Origin: Flavobacteriales bacterium
GTDB lineage: Bacteria > Bacteroidota > Bacteroidia > Flavobacteriales_F > PHOS-HE28
Direction of reading: 5' to 3'
Assembly (NCBI GenBank): GCA_016718655.1
Contig: JADKCV010000018.1
Span: 20,558 to 84,557, forward strand
Length of the DNA: 64,000 nt
Within the stretch, counting starts at the first letter, position 1; each line of letters begins with the position of its first letter. The notes beneath the pieces were generated by a model. It was not told where the DNA came from. It made no database searches and saw only the letters and a list, made by a program, of their open reading frames with translations. Shown piece after piece: positions 9,008 through 16,839 of the stretch. A program made the translations under genes and the position numbers.

Positions 9008-11464
9008 ATGACCCACAACCGACTCTCCTTTGCCCTTCTTGCGGCAGGCTCGTTGGCCAGCGCCACGGCCTGGTCACAAGCCCGCGTACAAGTCATCCAC
9101 AACTGCGCCGATGCGGCTGCCGCTGTGGTGGACGTTTACATCAATGGTGGTGCCGAGCCAGCCATTGATGATTTCGCCTTCCGCACCGCAACTCCCTACA
9201 TCGACCTGCCGGCAGGTGTGGACTTGGAGATCGGTATCGCACCGGGCACCAGCGCGGGCCCCCAGGACATCATCCCTGGCCTCACCTTCACCTACAACCT
9301 GGCTGATGGCGAGACCTACGTGCTGGTGGCCAATGGCATCGTGAGCCCAGTAGGGTACTCACCTGCCCCTGCTTTCGGCCTTGACGTGTTCGCCCCTGGA
9401 CGTGAGGCTTCTGCTGTCGCCGGCAACGTGGACATCCTGGTCCTGCACGGCAGCACCGATGCCCCGACTGTTCAAGTAGCAGAGACCGCCGTGCTCGGTG
9501 GCGCCGTGGTGGTGCCTCCCTTCAGCTTCGGTGAGTTCAGCGCGGACTACCTCGAAGTACCTGCCGTGGACCTGACCTTGGAAGTGCAACTGCCCGATGG
9601 CACCCCCGTGGTAGCCTACGACGCACCGCTCGCCACCTTGGGCTTGGCCGACGCTGCGATCGTCGCTGTGGCCTCTGGCTTCCTGGCCCCTGCCAACAAT
9701 AGCAATGGTCCTGGCTTCGGTGTCTGGGTGGCCCTGCCTAGCGGCGGTCCCCTGGTACAACTTCCCTTGGCCACCGAGCCCAGCGCACGTGTGCAGATCA
9801 TCCACAACAGTGCCGATGCGGCCGCTGCCGTGGTCGACATCTACATCAATGGAGGTGACGAGCCCGCTGTGAACGACTTCGCCTTCCGCACCGCAACCCC
9901 CTTCATCGACCTGCCCGCAGGTGTTGACCTGGAGATCGGTATCGCCCCTGGCACCAGCACCGGTCCTGAGGACATCATCGCTGCACTGAACACCACCGTC
10001 AACTTGGAAGATGGTGAGACCTACGTGGTCGTGGCCAACGGTATCGTGAGCCCAAGCGGATACAACCCTGCCCCTGCTTTCGGTCTGGACGTTTTCGCGC
10101 CCGGTCGTGAAGGAGCCAGCGTATCCGGCAATACGGACATCCTCGTGCTTCACGGCAGCACTGATGCCCCTACCGTGCAAGTGGCAGAGACCGCAGTACT
10201 CGGTGGCGCCGCGGTGGTGCCCCCGTTCAGCTTCGGTGAGTTCAGCGCGGATTATTTGGAAGTGCCTGCCGTGGACCTGACCCTTGAGGTGCAGTTGCCC
10301 GATGGTACCCCGGTGGTCGCTTACGATGCACCCCTCGCCACTTTGGGCCTGGCTGACGCAGCGCTCGTAGCCGTGGCCTCCGGCTTCTTGGCTCCTGCCA
10401 ACAATAGCAACGGTCCTGCTTTCGGTATCTGGGTGGCCCTGCCAAGCGGTGGTCCCTTGGTAGAGCTGCCCTTGGCCACCGAGCCCAGCGCGCGCGTGCA
10501 GATCATCCATAACAGTGCCGATGCGGCCGCTGCAGTGGTTGACATCTACATCAACGGTGGTGATGAACCTGCCGTGAACGACTTCGCATTCCGCACCTCC
10601 ACCCCGTTCATCGACCTGCCCGCAGGTGTGGACCTGGAGATCGGTATCGCCCCTGGCACCAGCACCGGCCCCCTGGACATCATCACCGCGCTCAACACCA
10701 CGGTGAACCTGGAAGATGGTGAGACCTACATCGTAGTGGCCAACGGTATCGTTAGCGCAACCGGCTACAACCCCGCTCCTGCGTTCGGCCTGGACATCTT
10801 CGCCCCCGGTCGCGAGGCTGCTGCCACAGCAGGCAACGTCGACATCCTTGTCCTGCATGGCAGCACCGATGCACCCACCGTGCAAGTGGCAGAGACCGCC
10901 GTGCTCGGTGGTGCCGTGGTGGTGCCTCCCTTCAGCTTCGGTGAATTCAGCGCCGACTACTTGGAAGTACCTGCTGTTGACCTGACCTTGGAAGTGCAAT
11001 TGCCCGATGGTACCCCTGTGGTGGCCTATGATGCACCCCTCGCTGCCTTGGGCTTGGCGGATGCAGCACTCGTTGCGGTCGCTTCAGGCTTCCTTGCACC
11101 CGCGAACAATAGCAATGGTCCCGGTTTCGGTATCTGGGTTGCTTTGCCCAGCGGTGGCGCCATGTTGCCGCTCGACCTCGCTACGGGGATCGAAGAGTCC
11201 AGCTTCATCAGCAGCTTGACCGTCTTCCCGAATCCTGTGAATGACATGCTCTTCATCGACCTGAACAGCACGGAGAACGCGCAGGCTGAGATCCGGATCA
11301 TGGATATGACCGGCCGCGAGGTCCGCAACCTGGCCAGCCGCAGCATCGCTGCCGGTGAGAGCCGTGTGGCAGTGGATGTGAGCGACCTGGACAATGGCAG
11401 CTACCTGGTGTCCATCCAGGGCAAGGGTACCAGCCGTTCCATTCCTGTGCAAGTGGTTCGATAA
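9008..11464 (+). CDS. DUF4397 repeat protein with T9SS type A sorting domain
   Basis: An 818-residue secreted protein. A signal peptide (MTHNRLSFALLAAGSLASAT) is followed by three near-identical repeats of 235 residues beginning at residues 25, 260 and 495, each starting with ARVQ(V/I)IHN. Every repeat has two related halves: the first opens with ARVQVIHN-ADAAAAVVD, the second with VDILVLHGSTDAPTVQV. The protein therefore probably contains six DUF4397-like beta domains. The final 80 residues form a type A T9SS sorting domain (LTVFPNPVNDMLFIDL, then DMTGREV and GSYLVSIQ). The role is unknown; the repeats suggest a surface or adhesive layer. It is bounded by an intrinsic terminator at 11486-11520. 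Confidence 0.9.
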   Translation: MTHNRLSFALLAAGSLASATAWSQARVQVIHNCADAAAAVVDVYINGGAEPAIDDFAFRTATPYIDLPAGVDLEIGIAPGTSAGPQDIIPGLTFTYNLADGETYVLVANGIVSPVGYSPAPAFGLDVFAPGREASAVAGNVDILVLHGSTDAPTVQVAETAVLGGAVVVPPFSFGEFSADYLEVPAVDLTLEVQLPDGTPVVAYDAPLATLGLADAAIVAVASGFLAPANNSNGPGFGVWVALPSGGPLVQLPLATEPSARVQIIHNSADAAAAVVDIYINGGDEPAVNDFAFRTATPFIDLPAGVDLEIGIAPGTSTGPEDIIAALNTTVNLEDGETYVVVANGIVSPSGYNPAPAFGLDVFAPGREGASVSGNTDILVLHGSTDAPTVQVAETAVLGGAAVVPPFSFGEFSADYLEVPAVDLTLEVQLPDGTPVVAYDAPLATLGLADAALVAVASGFLAPANNSNGPAFGIWVALPSGGPLVELPLATEPSARVQIIHNSADAAAAVVDIYINGGDEPAVNDFAFRTSTPFIDLPAGVDLEIGIAPGTSTGPLDIITALNTTVNLEDGETYIVVANGIVSATGYNPAPAFGLDIFAPGREAAATAGNVDILVLHGSTDAPTVQVAETAVLGGAVVVPPFSFGEFSADYLEVPAVDLTLEVQLPDGTPVVAYDAPLAALGLADAALVAVASGFLAPANNSNGPGFGIWVALPSGGAMLPLDLATGIEESSFISSLTVFPNPVNDMLFIDLNSTENAQAEIRIMDMTGREVRNLASRSIAAGESRVAVDVSDLDNGSYLVSIQGKGTSRSIPVQVVR
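9080..11194 (+). repeat. Three tandem 705-bp coding repeats
   Basis: Units start at 9080, 9785 and 10490, each exactly 705 bp (235 codons). Their second halves are close to identical at DNA level, while the junction between the two halves of each unit has diverged most. The exact period shows duplication of a whole two-domain unit. Such repeats can be collapsed or expanded in assemblies, so the copy number should be read with care. Confidence 0.9.
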
Positions 11465-11485
11465 GCCCATTCATCATCCTGTGAG

Positions 11486-11520
11486 GGGCCGCTCCTAAGG
11501 GGGCGGCCCTTCTTTTTCTT
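11486..11520 (+). terminator. Intrinsic terminator after the DUF4397 gene
   Basis: A 10-bp GC-rich stem (GGGCCGCTCC with GGGGCGGCCC, one G-T pair) with a TAAG loop, followed by TTCTTTTTCTT. A clear rho-independent terminator. Confidence 0.88.
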
Positions 11521-11583
11521 CTCCTGGTGAACACTCTGTACATCATTGCGTTACACTGCATCGACCTGCTTCAAAAAGAGGTT

Positions 11584-11591
11584 TACTTTCG
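11584..11591 (+). promoter_or_regulatory. -7 promoter box of the MerR/B12 regulator
   Basis: TACTTTCG fits TAnnTTYG and ends 9 nt before the ATG at 11601, implying a nearly leaderless transcript. Confidence 0.5.
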
Positions 11592-11600
11592 TCCGAGCAC

Positions 11601-12509
11601 ATGGGACCGTTCCTCACGCATTTTCAGATACGCGACCTGGAGGAGTTCTCCGGCGTGAAGGCCCATACCATACGGATGTGGGAGAAGCGTTACGGGTTAT
11701 TGGAGCCGGAACGCAGCGACACCAACATCCGCTTCTATGGACTCGAACAGCTCAAGACGATCCTGAACGTTAGCTTCCTGAACCAGCATGGCCTGAAGAT
11801 CTCAGTCATCGCAGCCATGAGCCTGGAAGAACGGGAGTTGAAGGTCCAGGAGCTTGCAGGCCAGCAAGGCACGGGCGGGGATGTGCTGAACACCTTGAAG
11901 ATGGCCATGCTCGCCTTCGACGAGTTGTTGTTCATGCGCACCTCCAAGGCCTATGGCGACCGCCATGGGTTCCGAGCGTTGGTCGAAGAAGTGTACGTAC
12001 CTCTGCTCGAGAACATCGGCGTGCTGTGGCAGACCAATGCCATCTGTCCAGCACAAGAGCACTTCGTGAGCAACATCATCCGCCACGAACTCATCGTGGC
12101 CACGCATGCCTTGGCACCGGCATCGGCCACCAAGCGCACCACCCACGTGCTGTACTTGCCTGCTGATGAGATCCACGAGTTGGGTCTCTTGTATCTGAAC
12201 CACGTGATCCGCAACAAGGGTGAGCGGACCATCTACCTCGGCCAGAGTGTTCCCATGGAGGATCTACGTCAAGTGGCTGCACTGCATGGTGGTCCGCTGG
12301 TCTTCATCACCGTACTGATGGCCAATCCGGCCCCGGCGGATGTGCCTGCCTACCTCCTGAAGCTGCGCGCCATGATCCCGGATGAACGGGTGAGCTTCTG
12401 GGTGACCGGGAGCCAACTGGCCCGTGTGGCGCCCATGGACGTTCCAACAGGAATGAACCTGTTCAAGAGCATGCGGGATGTCATCGCTGCCTTGGACGGC
12501 AGCAACTGA
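11601..12509 (+). CDS. CarH/LitR-like MerR regulator with cobalamin-binding domain
   Basis: A transcription factor of 302 residues. An N-terminal MerR helix-turn-helix (residues about 8-75: FSGVKAHTIRMWEKRYGLLEP) is followed by a helical cap and a B12-binding Rossmann domain. The cap carries W143, nine residues, then E153-H154, the Wx9EH signature used by CarH to sense adenosylcobalamin. H192 in DEIHELG sits where the lower axial histidine is expected. The residue after W143 is Gln, whereas I recall a histidine (the second cobalt ligand of the light state) there in Thermus CarH. By family this is a repressor relieved by light or B12 state. No carotenoid or photolyase genes are adjacent, so its targets are unknown. 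The ATG at 11601 is preceded by a -7 box. Confidence 0.85.
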   Translation: MGPFLTHFQIRDLEEFSGVKAHTIRMWEKRYGLLEPERSDTNIRFYGLEQLKTILNVSFLNQHGLKISVIAAMSLEERELKVQELAGQQGTGGDVLNTLKMAMLAFDELLFMRTSKAYGDRHGFRALVEEVYVPLLENIGVLWQTNAICPAQEHFVSNIIRHELIVATHALAPASATKRTTHVLYLPADEIHELGLLYLNHVIRNKGERTIYLGQSVPMEDLRQVAALHGGPLVFITVLMANPAPADVPAYLLKLRAMIPDERVSFWVTGSQLARVAPMDVPTGMNLFKSMRDVIAALDGSN

Positions 12510-12522
12510 CCTTCAAGGGCCT

Positions 12523-13930
12523 TCAGTCGGGAAACACCTTACCCGGGTTCATGATCCCCAAAGGGTCCAGCGTGGCCTTGATCGCGCGCATCACAGCGAG
12601 CTGGGCCGGGTTGAAGGCGATATCCATGTATTCCCGTTGAACAAGGCCTATACCATGTTCACCGCTGAGCGTGCCCCCCAAGGAGACCGTCAATTGGAAG
12701 ATCTCCCGGATGGCGTGGGTCAATTCGTGTTCCCAGTAGTGGTCCGAGAGGTCGCCTTTGATGATGTTGACGTGGAGGTTGCCATCACCCGCGTGCCCAT
12801 AACACACCGACGAGAATCCATGCCGGGCACCGATCTCCTTCACCCCTTGCAACAGTTTGGGTAGTTCGAACCGGGGGACCACGGTATCCTCTTCCTTGTA
12901 GACGCTGTGGGCCTTCACGCTCACCGGCACACTCCTGCGCAATCGCCATAGCGCATCCTTCTCTGAACTCGAAGCTCGCAAAGAGCACCTCACCTGCACC
13001 ATGAGCCTCCACCACACCGAGGATGGTCTCGCACTCCTGCATGAGCACCTCCAAATGATCTCCATCCACCTCGATCAGCAGATATGCTGCGGGTCCGGTG
13101 GAAAGCTGCGTGGGAAGTCCATCGGTGAAGCGCATGGTCCAACCGATCGCGTCACGTTCCATGAATTCCATGGCACTTGGGGTGATCCCTGCCCGGAAGA
13201 CCGCGCTTACCGCCTCACAGGCCTTGACCGCATCCGGGAAGGGCACCAGCATCAACTGGGTGTGCTTGGGCAATGGTACGAGTTTGAGCACCGCGCGAGT
13301 GATGATGCCCAATGTCCCCTCACTACCCACCATCAGTCTCGTGAGATCATAGCCCGTGGCATTCTTCAGCGTATTGGCGCCGGTCCAGATCACCTCGCCA
13401 TTGGGGAGCACGACTTCCAGGTTCAGGACGAAGTCGCGGGTGACCCCGTACTTGACCGCGCGTGGCCCTCCTGCGTTCTCGGCAAGGTTCCCGCCAATGG
13501 TGCAACTGCCCTTGCTGGACGGATCGGGAGCGTAGTAGAGGCCTTTGGCTGCGACGGCGTCCTGTAGTACCTGTGTGATCACTCCGGGTTCCACTGTGAC
13601 CTGCAGGTTCCGCTCATCGATGTCCAGTATCCGATCCATACGGTCCAATGCAAGCCCCACGCCACCGTGCACGGCAAGGGCACCGCCACTCAACCCCGTA
13701 CGACCACCGATCGGCGTGATCGGGATGTGATGTGCGGCGCATAAGCGTACCACGGCACTCACCTCGGCGGTATTCCGCGGTCTTACCACCACCTCCGGTG
13801 GGTGGTTCAGGTCCTCCGTCTCATCGTGGCCATATGCCGATCGCTGTTCCGTTGATGTCCAAACATCACCCGTGGGCACGGCATCCTTGAGTGCGGCTAT
13901 GAATGCGCCGTCCACCTGCATTGCGATCAT
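12523..13930 (-). CDS. glcD: FAD-linked oxidase of the GlcD/D-lactate dehydrogenase family, one frameshift as read
   Basis: A flavoenzyme that oxidises a 2-hydroxy acid such as glycolate or D-lactate to the 2-oxo acid. The N-terminal part from the ATG at 13930 carries the FAD-binding PCMH fold: VVVRPRNTAEVSAVV, the PIGGRTGLSGGA loop, and PDPSSKGSCTIGGNLAENAGG. The frame then breaks between about 12965 and 12985, after GEVLFA. The C-terminal part continues one frame over with SSEKDALWRLRRSVPVS and the conserved YGHAGDGNLHVN and SGEHGIGLVQ motifs, ending NPGKVFPD. The repaired length of about 469 residues is normal. It converges with the MerR gene 13 nt away. Glycolate and D-lactate cannot be told apart from the sequence. 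The break is probably a sequencing error. Confidence 0.85.
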
Positions 13931-13934
13931 GACG

Positions 13935-13942
13935 CAAATGTA
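13935..13942 (-). promoter_or_regulatory. -7 promoter box of the GlcD-like gene
   Basis: On the minus strand TACATTTG, a perfect TAnnTTTG, ends 4 nt before the ATG at 13930. Confidence 0.5.
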
Positions 13943-14074
13943 CTTGTGCGCCTTGCCCAGGCAGGCGCGGCCACAAGAACCGATTTGGAGTTGACCCCGG
14001 CCCGGTGTAACTTCCCCCTATCCCACCCGGATGTCAGGTCTGGTAGAGCAGGAAGTGGTGGTCCCAAAGCCCCG

Positions 14075-15955
14075 ATGACCATGATACGACCGATCCTTTC
14101 CGTAGTGATGATGAGTTCCTTCGCCCTGAGCACAGTGGCGCAGAATGTGGCGATCAACGCGGATGGGGCCGCCCCTGCCGCATCCGCCTTGTTGGATATC
14201 GATGCTGGTGCACTGCCAGCCAATAACAAACGGGGGCTTCTGGTTCCCCGGCTTGCGCTTACCGCAGCCAACGTGGCCCTGCCGGTGGTAGCACCTGCCA
14301 CATCATTGCTCATCTACAATACCGCCTCGGCAGGTGCTGGCGTGAATGCCGTTACACCTGGGTATTACCAATGGGACGGTGCACTATGGGTCCGCTTTGC
14401 GATGAGCACCGATGGCTGGAGTACCACCGGGAACGCCGGGACCGTTGCTGGCACCAACTTCATCGGCACTACCGATGCCCAGGATTGGGTGATCAAGACC
14501 GGTGGAAGCACAGCCGCGAACGAGCGTATGCGCGTGCTCTCTGCTGGCAAGGTGGTCGTGAACAACGTAGGGGTCGGCCCGTTCACCAACGATGTGTTCA
14601 GCGTCTATGCCACGGGAACCACCAACGGCACCACCACCAACACCGGTGCACTTGGTACCCGCGCCATCAACGGCTACACGAGCACCGGTTACGGTGTTCA
14701 AGGAAGCACTTCGGGGACCACGGCAACGACGTTCGGTCTTTACGGTGCCCAGACGAGTGCAACGGGTGCGGTGAACGCCATACGTGGCGAGGCAACATCG
14801 GTGAACGGATTGGCCATCATAGGGATCAGTAACACCAGCGCAGGTGCGGTCCCCACTGCGACCAATGCGCGAGCGGTCATCGGCCAGGTGAATGGCACAT
14901 TGGCCGGCACTGCGTTGGGTATCGGTGTACAAGGGCTCTTCGCCGCCACGGTCACCACAGGCGATGCCCGGGGCGTTCAAGGTGCATCACCATCGGACAA
15001 TGGGATCGGTGTGGCGGGCTTTGCGACGAATACCTTGACCACGGGCTTTCCGGTGGGCGTATATGGGCAAGCTGCCAGCGGGACCGCGTTCGGGGTTGAA
15101 GGTGTGAACACCGCAGCGCAAGGCACCGGGCTCATAGCCACTGGCAACAACATCGCTGGCACCTACTTGGTGAACGGTAGTGGCGCAGCGTTCCGAGGCA
15201 CTGGTACCGGCTTGGTGAGTTATGCGGCCACCGTGGCATCCGGGACCGGGGTCATCGGTGCGGGCAACGGGGCAGGTGCGAACACCTTGCTGGTAGGGTC
15301 AGGGGTGGCCGGATCGGGAGTGAATTTCGGGGTCTATGGTATCGCGTCGAGCAACGCGAACGGAACGGCCGGCGCACCGGTAAGGGCCGGTGGTTATTTC
15401 ACCAGCGGGGCCGCTGCCCAAGCGTTCACCTACGTGGCCTGTTACGAGGGAGCGGGTGTACCTCGGAAGGTGATGGGGAACGGAACGGTGAACACCGTGG
15501 TGCAGGACGCGGCCGGGGACCACGTGCTCTTGAGCGCCCCTGAGGCTCCGGAGAACCTGTTCCAGGACTTCGGCTCCGCACGATTGGTGAATGGAAGGGC
15601 CCATATCGCCTTGGATCCCATATTGACCCGCAACATCCTGGTGAACGACCAACATCCCCTACGGGTGTTCGTGCAGGTGCGCGGTGAATGCAATGGCGTG
15701 TACGTGACCCATGAGACATCAGCAGGTTTCGATGTGATCGAACTGGGTGGTGGCACTTCGAACACAGCGTTCCATTGGTCAGTCACCGCCAACAGGGCCA
15801 ACGTGGTCCATCCGGATGGCACCACGTGGTCATTCGCAGAAGAGCGCTTCGCTCCCACCATCGGCCCCCAACCCGCACAGGAGTTGGAGTCGAAGGATCT
15901 CCCCAAGGACCATCCACGACGCTCCACAGAAGCTGGACCAGTGCTTGATCGATGA
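14075..15955 (+). CDS. Exported low-complexity Gly/Ala/Thr/Asn-rich protein
   Basis: About 626 residues. The ATG at 14075 (a second one is at 14081) opens a signal peptide, IRPILSVVMMSSFALSTVAQ. The next 80 residues (NVAINADGAAPAASALLDID, then KRGLLVPRLAL and YYQWDGALWVRF) resemble the N-terminal module of many exported Bacteroidota proteins with tail-fibre-like beta-repeat bodies. Residues about 190-470 are short degenerate beta-repeats rich in G, A, T and N with G-V-x-G and VYGQA-like turns. The C-terminal 150 residues form a distinct domain (NTVVQDAAGDHVLLSAPEAP, HPLRVFVQVRGECNGVYV). No T9SS tail is visible. Its function is unknown; a surface or fibre-like structural role is inferred. Confidence 0.65.
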   Translation: MTMIRPILSVVMMSSFALSTVAQNVAINADGAAPAASALLDIDAGALPANNKRGLLVPRLALTAANVALPVVAPATSLLIYNTASAGAGVNAVTPGYYQWDGALWVRFAMSTDGWSTTGNAGTVAGTNFIGTTDAQDWVIKTGGSTAANERMRVLSAGKVVVNNVGVGPFTNDVFSVYATGTTNGTTTNTGALGTRAINGYTSTGYGVQGSTSGTTATTFGLYGAQTSATGAVNAIRGEATSVNGLAIIGISNTSAGAVPTATNARAVIGQVNGTLAGTALGIGVQGLFAATVTTGDARGVQGASPSDNGIGVAGFATNTLTTGFPVGVYGQAASGTAFGVEGVNTAAQGTGLIATGNNIAGTYLVNGSGAAFRGTGTGLVSYAATVASGTGVIGAGNGAGANTLLVGSGVAGSGVNFGVYGIASSNANGTAGAPVRAGGYFTSGAAAQAFTYVACYEGAGVPRKVMGNGTVNTVVQDAAGDHVLLSAPEAPENLFQDFGSARLVNGRAHIALDPILTRNILVNDQHPLRVFVQVRGECNGVYVTHETSAGFDVIELGGGTSNTAFHWSVTANRANVVHPDGTTWSFAEERFAPTIGPQPAQELESKDLPKDHPRRSTEAGPVLDR

Positions 15956-16001
15956 TGGTGACGGAACGCACTTCGACATCGGCACTTGATCTCCGCGGAG
16001 T

Positions 16002-16829
16002 ATGACCACGGAGGAAGGGCACGGGCACACGCTTCGCTACCGCGTTCATCGCGTCATCTTCAGTTCTGACACGCCTGCCGGTCGACGCTTCGATGTGGTA
16101 CTCCTGTGGCTCATCCTACTGAGCGTGGCGTTGGTCCTGTTGGAGAGCGTGGAGGAAGTGGAGGCCGAATGGGGTGTCTGGCTGCGTGGCGCCGAATGGG
16201 TCATCACGTGCTTGTTCAGCGTGGAATACCTCGTCCGGATCTGGTGTTCCCCACAGCCCATGCGCTATATCGCCGGATTCTATGGCATCATCGATCTACT
16301 GGCCATCCTGCCCAGCTTCCTGAACCTGCTGGTGCCCGGTCTGGGATCATTGGCGGTGGTCCGAGCACTTCGGTTGACCCGCGTGTTCCGAATACTCAAC
16401 CTGTTCAACTATGTCCGGGAGGCACGCCTGTTGCTCTTGGCGTTGTTGGCCAGCCGTCATCGGATCATCGTGTTCATGCTGGCGGTCCTTGCACTGGTCA
16501 CGGTATTCGGTGCCATCATGTTCGTGGTGGAATCCCCCGAGGCCGGGTTCACGAGCATCCCACGGAGCATCTATTGGGCCATCGTCACGCTCACCACGGT
16601 CGGCTATGGGGATATCGCACCGGTGACCACGCTAGGTCAGGCCATCGCTTCGGCCATCATGATCCTTGGCTACGCCATCATCGCCATTCCCACGGGTATC
16701 GTGAGTGTGGAGGTGGCTCGCAGATCAAGGAAGAGCACCGAGCAGGTATGCGAACGATGCGGGCAGCCGGACCATTTGGCCGATGCCCGGTTCTGCCACC
16801 AATGCGGCAACAAGCTCGACTTGAAGTGA
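16002..16829 (+). CDS. Voltage-gated potassium channel with C-terminal zinc ribbon
   Basis: A 275-residue inner-membrane channel of the Kv/KvAP type. Segments S1-S4 occupy residues about 25-145, with the voltage-sensor arginines in VVRALRLTRVFRILNLF. The S5-pore-S6 part follows, with the selectivity filter TLTTVGYGDIAP near residue 203 and S6 as IMILGYAIIAIPTGIVSVE. The last 30 residues form a treble-clef-like zinc ribbon with two CxxC pairs (CERCG and CHQCG). It presumably conducts K+ in response to membrane potential as a tetramer. The ribbon may aid tetramer assembly or sensing. It converges with the giant PKD gene after 10 nt. Confidence 0.9.
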   Translation: MTTEEGHGHTLRYRVHRVIFSSDTPAGRRFDVVLLWLILLSVALVLLESVEEVEAEWGVWLRGAEWVITCLFSVEYLVRIWCSPQPMRYIAGFYGIIDLLAILPSFLNLLVPGLGSLAVVRALRLTRVFRILNLFNYVREARLLLLALLASRHRIIVFMLAVLALVTVFGAIMFVVESPEAGFTSIPRSIYWAIVTLTTVGYGDIAPVTTLGQAIASAIMILGYAIIAIPTGIVSVEVARRSRKSTEQVCERCGQPDHLADARFCHQCGNKLDLK

Positions 16830-16839
16830 TCGGTACCGT

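Noticed and set aside
9359..10999. Minus-strand open frame of 546 codons opposite the DUF4397 repeats
   Set aside because: Its repeats mirror the coding repeats; the plus strand has signal peptide and sorting tail.
9080..11194. CRISPR-like regular repeats
   Set aside because: Period is 705 bp and fully coding; no short direct repeats with spacers anywhere in the window.
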